Positions 1-8,519 of a stretch of DNA of 64,000 nucleotides are shown one piece after another. How positions within the stretch are numbered: position 1 is the first letter of the stretch; each line of letters begins with the position of its first letter. A program made the position numbers and the translations under genes. Where the stretch lies: NCBI RefSeq assembly GCF_011947225.1, contig NZ_JAATVW010000008.1, positions 148,535 through 212,534 on the forward strand, read 5' to 3'. The notes beneath the pieces are model-generated. The model searched no databases. It was not told the origin of the DNA and worked only from the letters and a program-made list of their open reading frames with translations. Source of the DNA: Planosporangium flavigriseum. GTDB taxonomy: Bacteria; Actinomycetota; Actinomycetes; Mycobacteriales; Micromonosporaceae.

Positions 1-212
1 TGCAGCGCCGCGCCCTGGCCCAAGTTGATCGGATGGCGGACGAGGTGGGCTCGGGTACCGAGGATCTGCTGTGCGGAGGCGTCGGAACTGCCGTCGTCGA
101 CGCAGACGACATTCGGGAAGGTCTGCAGGACATTCTCGAGGACGTCGGCAATCACCTTCTCCTCGTTGTAGACGGGGATGATGATCCACACGTCCTCGTT
201 GCCCCTGGCCAC
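1..212 (-). CDS. Family 2 glycosyltransferase, N-terminal fragment
   Basis: This is the first 70 residues of a GT-A glycosyltransferase whose remainder lies beyond the left edge. The N-terminus carries the nucleotide-binding strand IIIPVYNEEKVI and the metal/UDP-contacting DDGSSD, as in dolichyl-phosphate or undecaprenyl-phosphate sugar transferases that build glycolipid or wall precursors at the membrane. I chose the GTG at 212 because AGGGG lies eight bases upstream and the conserved strand begins right after it. The next gene downstream in reading direction is another glycosyltransferase on the same strand, so the two may share a surface-glycan role. The acceptor cannot be told from this fragment. 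Confidence 0.85.
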   Translation of the reverse strand, partial: MARGNEDVWIIIPVYNEEKVIADVLENVLQTFPNVVCVDDGSSDASAQQILGTRAHLVRHPINLGQGAAL

Positions 213-273
213 TCGCTCACCCCTAGAATTCGTTCGCGCGGTCATCGTAGCGGCTGCTCTGACCAACGACCGA

Positions 274-1311
274 TCACACCAATGGGCGCACGAGGCGCCA
301 GTACGCCCGCATGACGGCGTTGAGCGGGGTGACCACGCCGGGCAGCTCGATCGCGCTCGTGGAGAGCTGGTCGGTCAGCAGGGCCATCCACTGCCGGTCG
401 GGAACGACACGCTCGGCCTGCAGCAGCCGCCGCCGTCGCCGGATGTGGCCGGCGTGGCCGATCAGCCATCGCCAGCTTCGCAGCTTGGCCCGCAGCCATC
501 CCTGCTTGGCGGCGAGCGGCACCATGCCCAGTTCGAGGCTGAGCAGCGCGGGTGACAGCAGCAGGAGCGCCCGCCACCCCCACAGCGTGGCGAGGAACAT
601 GAGCCGGTTGCGCTCGATCATGTAGAACTTGAACTCGTTGCGGGAGAATTCGTACCGGTGCACGGCGACCGCGTCGGGGACGTAAACCACGCGCAGGCCG
701 CGCCGCCACGTGCGAATCGACAGCTCGGTGTCCTCGTGGTAGGCGAAGTACTCCACGTCGAAGCCGCCCAGCTCCACCCACAGCGAGCGGCGCATCAGCA
801 GGCAGGCGCCACTGGCGGTCACGACGTCGACCGGCTCCGTGCCCTCCTCCGGCTCACCCAGGCGCCCGGCCCAGCTCAGCCCCAGCACGTGGACCGGGTT
901 GCCGGCGGAGTTGATCAGACGGGGATCGTCGGCCAGCCGGATACTGGCGCCGGCGATTCCGATCCCGGGGCGGGCGGCCTCCTCGACCAGCCGGGCCATC
1001 GTGTTCGGCTCGACGATCGCGTCACCGTTGACCAGCGCGATGTACTCGCCGGTCGCAGCCATGGCGCCGGCGTTGCAGCCGCCGGCGAAGCCCAGGTTCT
1101 CGCCCGGGCGTACGACGGTCACGCCGGGCAGCTTTTCGAGGACCTCGACGTCGTCGGTGGTGCACCCGTTGTCGACGAGCACCACGTCGACCGCCGCCTT
1201 CTCCGATGCCAGCAGCGCCTCCACGCCGCGGCGCAGCCACGGCTCGGCCTGCCACGCGAGAACGATCGCGCTGACGCGCGGCAGCGCGTCGCTCTCTCGA
1301 TTGGTGGTCAT
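274..1311 (-). CDS. Family 2 glycosyltransferase, rhamnosyltransferase-like
   Basis: A 345-residue GT2 enzyme of the WbbL/rhamnosyltransferase type, likely transferring a sugar from a nucleotide donor to a wall or exopolysaccharide acceptor at the inner membrane face. Visible features are VSAIVLAWQ near residue 12, VDNGCTTDD near 45, ENLGFAGGCNAG near 72, and HEDTELSIRTWRRG near 195 holding the catalytic ED pair. The usual metal-binding DxD appears as NGDA. A hydrophobic stretch near residues 230-260 suggests membrane attachment. The frame is open 23 codons further upstream, but AGGAGATCGACG before the ATG at 1311 fixes the start. It reads in the same direction as the partial glycosyltransferase at the window edge. 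Confidence 0.88.
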   Translation of the reverse strand: MTTNRESDALPRVSAIVLAWQAEPWLRRGVEALLASEKAAVDVVLVDNGCTTDDVEVLEKLPGVTVVRPGENLGFAGGCNAGAMAATGEYIALVNGDAIVEPNTMARLVEEAARPGIGIAGASIRLADDPRLINSAGNPVHVLGLSWAGRLGEPEEGTEPVDVVTASGACLLMRRSLWVELGGFDVEYFAYHEDTELSIRTWRRGLRVVYVPDAVAVHRYEFSRNEFKFYMIERNRLMFLATLWGWRALLLLSPALLSLELGMVPLAAKQGWLRAKLRSWRWLIGHAGHIRRRRRLLQAERVVPDRQWMALLTDQLSTSAIELPGVVTPLNAVMRAYWRLVRPLV

Positions 1312-1427
1312 CGTCGATCTCCTGTCGGTCCGCTCGTAGCTCGCGCACGACAGGGTAGCCGCATTCGGATTGGCGTTCATGAAACGGGCAAAGTGTGTTG
1401 CTACATTAAGACAATGGGTGACACGAA

Positions 1428-1452
1428 GCGGGCGGTGCCGGGCACCGCCCGC
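1428..1452. promoter_or_regulatory. 12-bp inverted repeat upstream of GntR gene
   Basis: GCGGGCGGTGCC and its exact complement are separated by one base, ending 20 bp before the GTG of the GntR-family gene. It could be an autoregulatory operator or a leader hairpin. It lies between divergently transcribed genes. Confidence 0.4.
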
Positions 1453-1472
1453 TCACCGCGGGCGATGCGATA

Positions 1473-1853
1473 GTGATCAACGTCGACCCGCACTCGCCGG
1501 TCCCACCGTACGAGCAGGTCCGATCCCAGATCGCGGCCCTGGCCCGGGATGGCCACCTGTCGGCAGGCACCCGGCTCCCCACCGTCCGCCAGCTCGCGGG
1601 CGACCTCGGCCTCGCCGTCAACACCGTGGCGCGGACGTACCGGGAGTTGGAGGCGGCCGGCCTGGTCGAGACCCGGGGCCGGCACGGCACGTTCGTGACG
1701 CACCGCGCCGCCTGCGTGCCCGTCGAGGCTGAGCGGCTCGCGGCCCGGTATGCGGAGGAGACCCGCCGCCTGGGCCTCGATCCGGCTCAGGCGCTGGGCC
1801 TGGTCCGCGCGGCGCTCGGGCAGCCCGAACCGGGGCTCGGCGCGGGCGCCTGA
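1473..1853 (+). CDS. GntR-family transcriptional regulator (YtrA-like, short)
   Basis: A 126-residue DNA-binding regulator with an N-terminal winged helix-turn-helix. The recognition region is LPTVRQLAGDLGLAVNTVAR, followed by YRELEAAGLVETRGRHGTFV. The remaining 50 residues are a short helical tail, too small for a ligand-binding domain of the FadR or HutC class, so it belongs with YtrA-type GntR proteins, which usually repress ABC-transporter or envelope-stress genes. No transporter is adjacent. A 12-bp inverted repeat lies just upstream and may be its own operator. The GTG start has only a weak ribosome binding site. Confidence 0.88.
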   Translation: MINVDPHSPVPPYEQVRSQIAALARDGHLSAGTRLPTVRQLAGDLGLAVNTVARTYRELEAAGLVETRGRHGTFVTHRAACVPVEAERLAARYAEETRRLGLDPAQALGLVRAALGQPEPGLGAGA

Positions 1854-1983
1854 CCCCGGGCGCTGGCCCGCGAGTCGCCGGTACCGCCGTGATCGGCCGC
1901 CCAGGAGCCGTCTAGGCGGATCATGCCAGAAATCAGGTGCGATCCAGGCCGGATCGCTACGGCAGGAATGCTCCCTCGGCGGC

Positions 1984-1989
1984 TAATGT
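1984..1989 (+). promoter_or_regulatory. -10 element of pafA (leaderless)
   Basis: TAATGT sits six bases before the pafA ATG, and no Shine-Dalgarno sequence is present. The spacing predicts transcription starting at the A of the start codon. Confidence 0.6.
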
Positions 1990-1995
1990 CTTTCC

Positions 1996-3354
1996 ATGGA
2001 CCGGCGCATCTTCGGACTGGAGACCGAGTACGGGGTCACCTGTACCTACCGTGGGCAGCGGCGGCTGTCCCCGGACGAGGTGGCGCGTTACCTATTCCGC
2101 CGGGTCGTGTCGTGGGGCCGTTCGAGCAACGTGTTCCTGCGCAACGGCGCGCGGCTGTATCTGGACGTCGGCTCGCATCCGGAGTACGCGACTCCGGAGT
2201 GCGACTCTGTGCCCGACCTGGTCATGCACGACCGCGCGGGCGAGCGCATCCTCGAGGGTCTGCTCGTCGACGCGGAGAAGCGGCTGCACGACGAGGGCAT
2301 CGCGGGCGAGATCTACCTTTTCAAGAACAACACGGACTCGGCCGGCAACTCATACGGCTGCCATGAGAACTACCTGGTCAGCAGACACGGGGAGTTCGGG
2401 CGGCTGGCCGACGTCCTGATTCCTTTCCTGGTCACCCGCCAGCTCATCTGCGGCGCCGGCAAGGTGCTGCAGACCCCGCGGGGGGCCGTGTACTGCCTGT
2501 CCCAGCGTGCCGAGCACATCTGGGAGGGCGTCTCGTCGGCCACCACCCGCAGCCGGCCGATCATCAACACGCGCGACGAGCCGCACGCCGACGCTGAGCG
2601 GTACCGGCGGCTGCACGTCATCGTGGGCGACTCCAACATGAACGAGGTCACGACGCTGCTGAAGGTCGGCAGCGCCGACATCGTGCTGCGGATGATCGAG
2701 GCCGGCGTTCCGGTGCGTGACCTGACCCTGGAGAACCCGATCCGGGCGATCCGCGAGGTCAGCCACGACATCACCGGGCGGCGCAAGGTACGCCTGGCCA
2801 ACGGCAAGGAGTGCAGTGCGCTGGAGATCCAGCAGGAGTACTTCGCCAGGGCCAGCGAGTTCGTCGAACGGCGGGGCGCCGACGCGGCGACGAAGCGGGT
2901 CGTGGACCTGTGGAGCCGGGTGCTGCAGGCGGTCGAGAGCGGTGACCTGTCCGGGGTGGACCGTGAGATCGACTGGGTCACGAAGCTGCGGACGATCGAG
3001 AGCTACCAGCGCAGGCACGATCTGCCGCTGTCGCATCCAAGGGTCGCGCAGATGGACCTGGCCTACCACGACCTGCGGCGCGGTCGCGGCCTGTACGCCC
3101 TGCTGGAGAAGCGCGGCGCGGTCGACCGGGTCGCGACGGACGTGGAGATCTTCCAGGCCAAGGAGACCCCACCGCAGACCACGCGGGCGCGGCTGCGCGG
3201 GGAGTTCATCCGGCACGCCCAGGAGCGTCGCCGCGACTTCACGGTCGACTGGGTGCACCTCAAGCTCAACGACCAGGCGCAGCGGACGGTCCTGTGCAAG
3301 GACCCGTTCCGGGCCTATGACGAGCGGGTCGACCGGCTGATCGCCAGTATGTGA
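1996..3354 (+). CDS. pafA: Pup-protein ligase PafA
   Basis: PafA is the ATP-dependent ligase that joins the C-terminal glutamate of Pup to lysines of target proteins, marking them for the mycobacterial-type proteasome. It is 452 residues, full family length. The N-terminus has the carboxylate-amine ligase signature [10 protein letters not shown] with E9, and [16 protein letters not shown] with the catalytic-base aspartate D57; both match the known active-site positions. The C-terminal small domain is present. The start is the ATG at 1996, preceded by a leaderless -10 element. The downstream DUF3866, pafB and pafC genes are part of the conserved Pup neighbourhood. The proteasome subunits, pup and dop are outside the window. 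Confidence 0.98.
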   Translation: MDRRIFGLETEYGVTCTYRGQRRLSPDEVARYLFRRVVSWGRSSNVFLRNGARLYLDVGSHPEYATPECDSVPDLVMHDRAGERILEGLLVDAEKRLHDEGIAGEIYLFKNNTDSAGNSYGCHENYLVSRHGEFGRLADVLIPFLVTRQLICGAGKVLQTPRGAVYCLSQRAEHIWEGVSSATTRSRPIINTRDEPHADAERYRRLHVIVGDSNMNEVTTLLKVGSADIVLRMIEAGVPVRDLTLENPIRAIREVSHDITGRRKVRLANGKECSALEIQQEYFARASEFVERRGADAATKRVVDLWSRVLQAVESGDLSGVDREIDWVTKLRTIESYQRRHDLPLSHPRVAQMDLAYHDLRRGRGLYALLEKRGAVDRVATDVEIFQAKETPPQTTRARLRGEFIRHAQERRRDFTVDWVHLKLNDQAQRTVLCKDPFRAYDERVDRLIASM

Positions 3355-3695
3355 CCGGCGATCAGGTAGTGGGTAGGCTCGGCGACGCCATGGCACACGA
3401 TGACCCAGTCGCCGAGTCGACCGCCCCGGCCGGGAGCGCCCAGCCGCCGTCCGCGGGCCCGGCCACGTCCGCGGCTCCGGGCCGGTCGGTTGAGCTGCCC
3501 CTCCGCTCGGCTGAGCTGCCCCTCCGCTCGGACATGGTGGGCTGGGCGGTCCAGCGCGTCCGGCGGCGCCGGAACAGGATCTCCGCCGAGATCGAGCGCA
3601 ACCGGCGCGGCGAGCCGGTCGTGCCCACCTGGGTCCTGACGGTGCTGCTCGCCGTGATCCTCGGCGGCTGGCTCGCCCTGGTGGTCCTGTCCTGA
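3351..3695 (+). CDS. Small single-pass membrane protein following pafA
   Basis: A protein of up to 114 residues of unknown function. The N-terminal half is Ala/Pro/Ser-rich and probably disordered, the middle is basic ([21 protein letters not shown]), and the last 22 residues form one transmembrane helix. The GTG at 3351 overlaps the pafA stop by four bases, suggesting translational coupling. An in-frame ATG at 3390 is an alternative that would remove 13 residues. An internal 21-bp direct duplication encodes two copies of ELPLRSA-like sequence. Small membrane proteins in this position occur in related genomes, but I know of no assigned role. Confidence 0.7.
   Translation: MTGDQVVGRLGDAMAHDDPVAESTAPAGSAQPPSAGPATSAAPGRSVELPLRSAELPLRSDMVGWAVQRVRRRRNRISAEIERNRRGEPVVPTWVLTVLLAVILGGWLALVVLS
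3491..3531 (+). repeat. 21-bp tandem duplication inside a coding region
   Basis: TGAGCTGCCCCTCCGCTCGG occurs at 3491-3510 and again at 3512-3531 with a 21-bp period. It preserves frame and duplicates seven residues in the disordered part of the small membrane protein. Confidence 0.9.
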
Positions 3696-3704
3696 CCGCT
3701 CCGC

Positions 3705-4778
3705 TTAGAGCAGTGACGCGGCGTGCCGTCCGGCGGCCGCGGCGGCCAGGAAGTACGCGTGGTCGGCGGCCAGGCCGCGCCCCATCGTCGAGAGCGTGAC
3801 CGGCAGGGCGCGCAGCGCCTCGTCGAGCCCGGCCACGCCGACCGTCACGATCCGGTGCCGCTGCCGGAGCGGGGCGAGCGCGGCGTCGACGCCCAGGTCC
3901 GGGTCCACGCCCGCCGGCACCACCAGGTCGGCCGGCGCCAGGGCGACTCGCCCGTACGCGGTGAGGCTGTGGTGGGAGACGCCCCGGTGGCGGGCCCGGG
4001 GGTCAGCGGCGGAGATGCGCAGCGAACCCACCGGACGGCCGGACAGCGTCGCGGCCGCGTTGACCGCCTCGCCCACGGCGACGCCGGAAAAACCCCAGGG
4101 GGTACCCGTACCGAGGTTGCCCGGCCCCTGCGCCACGACCGCCACGTCGGCGCGCAGGGCATGGCGCGCCGCGAGCAGGCCGGTGTGCACGTTGGTGGCC
4201 TCGAGGTCGCCGCCGAAGGCCTGCCCGACGGTCACCACCCCGGCGAGCCGGTCGGCGAGGGCGTCGAGCGTGCGGGAGAACCAGGCCGGCAGCGCGCCAC
4301 CGTCGGTCATCACGTACGCGACGCGCGCGTCGGGCCGGTCGGCGTGCACCCCGGCGACCACCGCGGGGAGCGCGGAGTGCAGGTCCGCGGTCACCACGGG
4401 CATCCCGTCCAGCGAGTCCGACGACTCGAGCACGCCACGGTGGGGTGAGTCGTCCTCGTCGGCGGCCAGCACGACCGCCTGCAGCGGCGTGTAGCGGGCC
4501 TTCACCACGTGTCCCGGCTGGTCGGCGTCGGCGGGCAGCCGGTCGGGTAGCGCGACGACCAGGGCGTACCCGCCGGTACCCAGGCCCAGGGCGAGCGCGT
4601 TGACGTTGAGCAGGACCATGTCTCCGACCTGCGGTTCGCCGACGAGCGCGGGGTAGGCCAACGCCCGTACCGCCGCCGGATCCTCCGGGCGCCGGCGTTC
4701 CAGCGTCACGTCGAGTTCGACCGCGCCCCGCCAGCGGCGACGCAGTCCGGTCACGGTGCCCTGGCGCCATCGGATCAC
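3705..4778 (-). CDS. DUF3866 family protein
   Basis: A 357-residue actinobacterial conserved protein of the DUF3866 family, usually found beside the Pup ligase genes. No reaction is established. The first 95 residues look like a small beta-rich domain (VTGLRRRWRGAVELDVTL, GDMVLLNVNA), and the rest is a Rossmann-like alpha/beta domain with AYVMTDGGALPAWFS near residue 155 and a glycine-rich VVAQGPGNLGTGTPWGFSG near 215. It is transcribed towards pafA and diverges from pafB. The GTG start follows TAGCGT by six bases, so it is predicted to be leaderless. Confidence 0.88.
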   Translation of the reverse strand: MIRWRQGTVTGLRRRWRGAVELDVTLERRRPEDPAAVRALAYPALVGEPQVGDMVLLNVNALALGLGTGGYALVVALPDRLPADADQPGHVVKARYTPLQAVVLAADEDDSPHRGVLESSDSLDGMPVVTADLHSALPAVVAGVHADRPDARVAYVMTDGGALPAWFSRTLDALADRLAGVVTVGQAFGGDLEATNVHTGLLAARHALRADVAVVAQGPGNLGTGTPWGFSGVAVGEAVNAAATLSGRPVGSLRISAADPRARHRGVSHHSLTAYGRVALAPADLVVPAGVDPDLGVDAALAPLRQRHRIVTVGVAGLDEALRALPVTLSTMGRGLAADHAYFLAAAAAGRHAASLL

Positions 4779-4784
4779 CGTGCC

Positions 4785-4790
4785 ACGCTA
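4785..4790 (-). promoter_or_regulatory. -10 element of the DUF3866 gene (leaderless)
   Basis: On the minus strand TAGCGT lies six bases before the GTG start at 4778. Confidence 0.55.
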
Positions 4791-4838
4791 ACGGATCACG
4801 CCGTGGCCTCCGCGCCACCCCGCCGGGACACAGTTGAT

Positions 4839-4852
4839 CGTACGTACGTACG
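4839..4852. promoter_or_regulatory. Palindrome in the divergent DUF3866/pafB promoter region
   Basis: CGTACGTACGTACG is a perfect 14-bp palindrome centred about 60 bp upstream of each of the two divergent starts. It may be an operator for a dimeric regulator. Simple CGTA repetition by chance is the alternative. Confidence 0.4.
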
Positions 4853-4892
4853 GATATCGTCAACCGTCACCGCAAACACGCCCGGACGCTGC

Positions 4893-4898
4893 TAGCGT
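4893..4898 (+). promoter_or_regulatory. -10 element of pafB (leaderless)
   Basis: TAGCGT lies six bases before the pafB GTG. Confidence 0.55.
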
Positions 4899-4904
4899 CG
4901 GAGC

Positions 4905-5900
4905 GTGTCGCGCAGCCGCACCGAACGCCTCGTCAACCTCGTCATCTGCCTGTTGTCCACCCGCCGCTTCCTGACCGCGGCGCAGATCGCCGCGACCGTG
5001 CCCGGCTACGAGCACGATCCGTCAGACCCGCGCGACCACGAGGCGTTCCAGCGCAAGTTCGAGCGGGACAAGGCCGAACTGCGCGACCTCGGGGTGCCGC
5101 TGGAGACCGGCACCGCCAGCGTCTTCGACACCGAGCCCGGCTACCGCATCGCACGGGGGGAGTACGCGCTCCCCGACATTCACCTGGAGCCGGACGAGGC
5201 GGCGGCCGTGGGCATCGCCGCCCGGACCTGGCAGCACGCCGGCCTCGCCGCCGCGGCGGCGTCGGCCCTCGCCAAGCTGCGTGCGGCCGGGATCGACGTC
5301 GACCCGCACGCGACCCTCGGGATCGAGCCGGTGGTCCGGGTGGATCCGGCGTTCGAGCCGCTGACCGCCGCGGTGCGGGACCGGCAGCCGGTGACGTTCG
5401 ACTACCGCACGCCATCCGACGACCGGCCCACGACCCGCCGGCTGCAGCCGTGGGGCGTGGTCTGCTGGCGCGGCCGGTGGTACGTGGTCGGCCACGACCT
5501 GGAGCGCGCGGCGCCCCGGTGCTTCCGGCTGTCGCGCGTCGTCGGGACCGTGCGGCGCATCGACCGCCCGGGCGCGTACACCCCGCCCGACGTCGATCTG
5601 ATCAGCTACGTGGCCAGGTGGTCCGGCCCGCCGGAGCGCACCCGCCGCGCCACCGTCGTCGTCCGCAAGGGGCGCGGCGCGGGCATCCGCCGCTATGCCG
5701 AGGAGATCGTCCCGGGCGACGACGGAGATCGGGTCGTGTTGCGGTACGCCGACGCCGAGGGGCTCGCCGGGTGGCTGGTCGGCTACGGTGCGGACGTGAT
5801 CGTCCTCGACCCGCCCGAGGTACGTGACTTCGTGGTCAAGCGGCTGCACGAGATCGTCGGCGCGCACCCGTCCGTACGGCAGGAGGCGGCTTTTTCATGA
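4905..5900 (+). CDS. pafB: WYL-domain DNA-damage regulator subunit PafB
   Basis: PafB pairs with PafC to form the activator of the LexA/RecA-independent DNA damage response in Actinobacteria. The heterodimer directs RNA polymerase to damage promoters, and its WYL domains are thought to sense single-stranded DNA. This 331-residue protein has an N-terminal winged helix (residues 1-60, LVNLVICLLSTRRFLTAAQI), then a WYL domain from about 145 to 240 (VTFDYRTPSD, GVVCWRGRWYVVGHDLERA) and a C-terminal extension. It ends in a four-base ATGA overlap with pafC, so the two are translationally coupled. The start is a leaderless GTG. Confidence 0.96.
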   Translation: MSRSRTERLVNLVICLLSTRRFLTAAQIAATVPGYEHDPSDPRDHEAFQRKFERDKAELRDLGVPLETGTASVFDTEPGYRIARGEYALPDIHLEPDEAAAVGIAARTWQHAGLAAAAASALAKLRAAGIDVDPHATLGIEPVVRVDPAFEPLTAAVRDRQPVTFDYRTPSDDRPTTRRLQPWGVVCWRGRWYVVGHDLERAAPRCFRLSRVVGTVRRIDRPGAYTPPDVDLISYVARWSGPPERTRRATVVVRKGRGAGIRRYAEEIVPGDDGDRVVLRYADAEGLAGWLVGYGADVIVLDPPEVRDFVVKRLHEIVGAHPSVRQEAAFS

Positions 5901-6853
5901 GCGGTTCCGCGGACCGGGTGTCCCGGCTGCTCAATCTGGTGCCCTACCTGCTGGCCCGGCCGGGTATCGAGGTCGCCGAGGCGGCGGCGGATCTCGGGGT
6001 CACCGAGCGTCAACTCCGCGATGACCTGGAGCTGCTGTGGGTGTGCGGCCTGCCTGGATACGGGCCGGGTGACCTCATCGACATGGCGCTCGACGGCGAC
6101 CGGGTCACGATCACCTACGACGCGGGTATCGACCGGCCGCTGCGGCTGACCCGTGACGAGGCCCTCGCGCTGGTGGTGGCGCTGCGGCTGCTCGCCGAGA
6201 CCCCCGGCGTGGGGCACCGGGACGCGATCGAGCGGGCCCTGGCGAAGATCGAGAGCGCGAGCGGCGACGAGGCCGCCCCGCCGGTGACGGTGCGGCTGCC
6301 GGGCAACCGGGACCGGCTCGCCGAGCTGCGCTCCGCGGTCGAAAAGGGGCGGGCGCTGCGGATCACGTACTACACCGCGGGGCGGGACGAGACCACGGAC
6401 CGGGTCGTCGACCCGATGCGGGTGCTGGCGGTGGGGGACCGGGCCTACCTGGAGGCGTGGTGCCGCCGGGCCGAGGGCGTACGGCTCTTCCGCGTGGACC
6501 GCATCGACGCCTTCACGTCGCTTTCCGAACCGTCGGCGCCCCCGCCGGGCGCGCACCCTACCGACGTGCGCGACGGCGTCTTCCGTGCCACCCCAGACCA
6601 GCCGCTGGTCACGCTGCGGGTCGGCCGCGGCGCGCGGTGGATCACCGAGTACTACCCGTGCGAGGAGGTCCGGGCCGAGCGGGGCGAGCACTGGCTGGTC
6701 TCGCTGCGCGCCTCCGACCTGTCGTGGGCGCGGCGGCTGGTGCTGGGGCTGGGGCCGGAGGTGAGCGTCGTCGGGCCGCCCGAGCTGATCGAGGCGGTGG
6801 GTGCTGAGGCGCGGACCGCTCTCGCCGTGTACGAGGAGTCGGTCGGGTGCTGA
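5897..6853 (+). CDS. pafC: WYL-domain DNA-damage regulator subunit PafC
   Basis: PafC is the partner of PafB in the damage-response activator. The 318-residue sequence has an N-terminal helix-turn-helix (VSRLLNLVPYLLARPGIEVAEAA, residues 5-50), a central linker, and a WYL-type domain around 150-200 with LRITYYTAGRDE and VLAVGDRAYLEAWCRRAEG, followed by a WCX-like C-terminal domain. Its start overlaps the pafB stop. Gene order pafB-pafC-(small ORF)-tatA-tatC is the same as in mycobacteria. Confidence 0.96.
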   Translation: MSGSADRVSRLLNLVPYLLARPGIEVAEAAADLGVTERQLRDDLELLWVCGLPGYGPGDLIDMALDGDRVTITYDAGIDRPLRLTRDEALALVVALRLLAETPGVGHRDAIERALAKIESASGDEAAPPVTVRLPGNRDRLAELRSAVEKGRALRITYYTAGRDETTDRVVDPMRVLAVGDRAYLEAWCRRAEGVRLFRVDRIDAFTSLSEPSAPPPGAHPTDVRDGVFRATPDQPLVTLRVGRGARWITEYYPCEEVRAERGEHWLVSLRASDLSWARRLVLGLGPEVSVVGPPELIEAVGAEARTALAVYEESVGC

Positions 6854-6878
6854 TCGGGTCCGGAGACGATCGACGTAT

Positions 6879-6884
6879 TAGAGT
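6879..6884 (+). promoter_or_regulatory. -10 element of the 80-residue membrane protein gene (leaderless)
   Basis: TAGAGT lies six bases before the GTG at 6891. Confidence 0.5.
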
Positions 6885-6890
6885 CGGTCC

Positions 6891-7133
6891 GTGATCTGGT
6901 CGCTCGTGATCGTCCTCGTGGTCGGTTCGTTGCTCCTGCTGGCTGTCGCGGCGGCGCCGCTGCTGCGGCGGCTGCGTGAGCTGGGCATCGCGGCGCGCCG
7001 CCTGGAGTTGCGCGTGGCGGACGTGCAGCGGCTGATGCCAGCGGTGACCGCGCTCCAGAGTCGGGCCGAGCGGATGCAGCAGGAGGTCGTGGCGGTTCAG
7101 GAGCGGGCCACTCAAATTCGGAGTGGTCACTAG
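6891..7133 (+). CDS. Small membrane protein with coiled-coil tail
   Basis: An 80-residue protein of unknown function between pafC and tatA. One N-terminal transmembrane helix (MIWSLVIVLVVGSLLLLAVA) is followed by a basic, heptad-like amphipathic helix rich in Arg, Leu and Gln. It has the look of a small scaffold protein of the inner membrane. The GTG start has no Shine-Dalgarno sequence but follows a TAGAGT hexamer by six bases. Third codon positions are G/C-rich, which supports coding. Confidence 0.75.
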   Translation: MIWSLVIVLVVGSLLLLAVAAAPLLRRLRELGIAARRLELRVADVQRLMPAVTALQSRAERMQQEVVAVQERATQIRSGH

Positions 7134-7286
7134 CGGATCAGTTGGTTAACAGAGCTGTGCGACCGTTGACGCCCGGGCCGCGCTGGTCAAGACTTCTTTG
7201 CTGACCGATCGCAGTCGGCCTGGGTCCCGTGCATAAACACACGTACCATGAGGTCGGCAGCGACAATTACTGTGAGGTGGCTTCAC

Positions 7287-7541
7287 ATGGGTGCTCTCCG
7301 ACCGTGGCACATCGCCGTTCTGGTGGTCGTGCTGATCCTGCTCTTCGGTGCGAAGCGCCTGCCTGACGCCGCCCGCGGCCTGGGCCGTTCGATGCGCATC
7401 CTGAAGGCCGAGACCAAGGGCCTGGCCGACGACGACGTGAACGCCAAGGCCGACGCGCAGCACGAACGCCAGCCGTTGCCGAAGTCGGAAGACGGGCGGC
7501 CGAGCACCGTGGACCCGGTCGAGCGGGTCCGCGACAAGTAA
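7287..7541 (+). CDS. tatA: Twin-arginine translocase subunit TatA
   Basis: TatA oligomerises to form the protein-conducting element of the Tat pathway, exporting folded proteins with twin-arginine signal peptides. The 84-residue protein has one N-terminal transmembrane helix (WHIAVLVVVLILLFGAKRLP) with the FGAKRLP hinge, then an amphipathic helix (AARGLGRSMRILKAETKG) and an acidic soluble tail. The reading frame is open 13 codons upstream, but GAGGTGG before the ATG at 7287 and the position of the membrane helix support the later start. tatC follows three bases after the stop codon. No tatB gene is adjacent. Confidence 0.96.
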   Translation: MGALRPWHIAVLVVVLILLFGAKRLPDAARGLGRSMRILKAETKGLADDDVNAKADAQHERQPLPKSEDGRPSTVDPVERVRDK

Positions 7542-7544
7542 ATC

Positions 7545-8492
7545 GTGGCACTCCCCATTCGACGGCAGCGCGAAGCCCGGTTCAACCGGGCCGCCGACGG
7601 CTCCATGACCCTCATGGAGCACCTCCAGGAGCTGCGTAGCCGCCTGTTCAAGGGTTCGTTGGCGGTCCTGGTCGGCCTGTGCGTCGGATACTTCTTCGCC
7701 AGGCAGGCTCTCGATTTCCTGATCACGCCCTACTGCGATCTCAAGGGCGTCAAGCCCGGGCCGGACTGCCAGTTCGTGGCGAGCGCCCCGATGGACCCGT
7801 TCATCCTGAACCTGCGCATTGCCCTCTACCTGGGGCTGATGGCGGCGGCGCCGATCTGGCTCTACCAGCTGTGGGCGTTCATCGCGCCCGGTCTGCACAA
7901 GCATGAGCGGCGCTACACGTACGCCTTCGCGGCGGTCGCCGCGCCGCTGTTCTTCGCCGGCGCCACCCTGGCGTACTTCATCGTCGCCAAGAGCCTGCAC
8001 TTCTTCCTCGGGGACAGCAGCCAGTTCAACATCACCGTCGGGCTGACCGGCTACTTCGACTTCGTCACGAACATGATGTTGCTGTTCGGCGCCGGGTTCG
8101 AGTTCCCGTTGATCGTGGTCATGCTCAACCTGGCCGGTGCGGTGTCCGCGCGCAAGCTGTTGAGCTGGTGGCGCGTGGCGGTCTTCCTGATGTTCCTCTT
8201 CGGCGCGGTGGTCACCCCGACCCCCGACCCGTTCGGAATGTCGGCCCTCGCCGGTGCGATGGCCGTGCTCTACTTCGGGGCCGTCGGGTTCGCGTTCCTC
8301 AACGACCGCCGCCGTGAGCGCCGCCGCAAGGCGGAGTTCGGCAACGTCGGCGACGACGAGGTCTCGCCGCTGGAGTACGACGCGGACCCGATCGAGGCCG
8401 GCGAGCCGGTCGACCGGATCTCTTCGATCGACGCGCCGGAGTCGGTGGCCCGGCCAAAGCCCCTCGACCGCGGCTACGACGACTTCACGTGA
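7545..8492 (+). CDS. tatC: Twin-arginine translocase subunit TatC
   Basis: TatC is the multi-spanning receptor that recognises twin-arginine signal peptides. The 315-residue sequence begins with a basic segment, then the family signature MTLMEHLQELRSRLFKG near residue 20. Six transmembrane helices follow, including the PTPDPFGM loop near residue 225. The C-terminal 55 residues are hydrophilic and acidic, a common actinobacterial extension. The GTG start lies three bases after the tatA stop. Confidence 0.97.
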   Translation: MALPIRRQREARFNRAADGSMTLMEHLQELRSRLFKGSLAVLVGLCVGYFFARQALDFLITPYCDLKGVKPGPDCQFVASAPMDPFILNLRIALYLGLMAAAPIWLYQLWAFIAPGLHKHERRYTYAFAAVAAPLFFAGATLAYFIVAKSLHFFLGDSSQFNITVGLTGYFDFVTNMMLLFGAGFEFPLIVVMLNLAGAVSARKLLSWWRVAVFLMFLFGAVVTPTPDPFGMSALAGAMAVLYFGAVGFAFLNDRRRERRRKAEFGNVGDDEVSPLEYDADPIEAGEPVDRISSIDAPESVARPKPLDRGYDDFT

Positions 8493-8506
8493 GGCTGATG
8501 CGGCCG

Positions 8507-8512
8507 TACGCT
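8507..8512 (+). promoter_or_regulatory. -10 element of the diacylglycerol kinase gene (leaderless)
   Basis: TACGCT lies seven bases before the GTG at 8520, so the kinase gene may be transcribed separately from tatAC although the gap is only 27 bp. Confidence 0.5.
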
Positions 8513-8519
8513 GCTCGCC

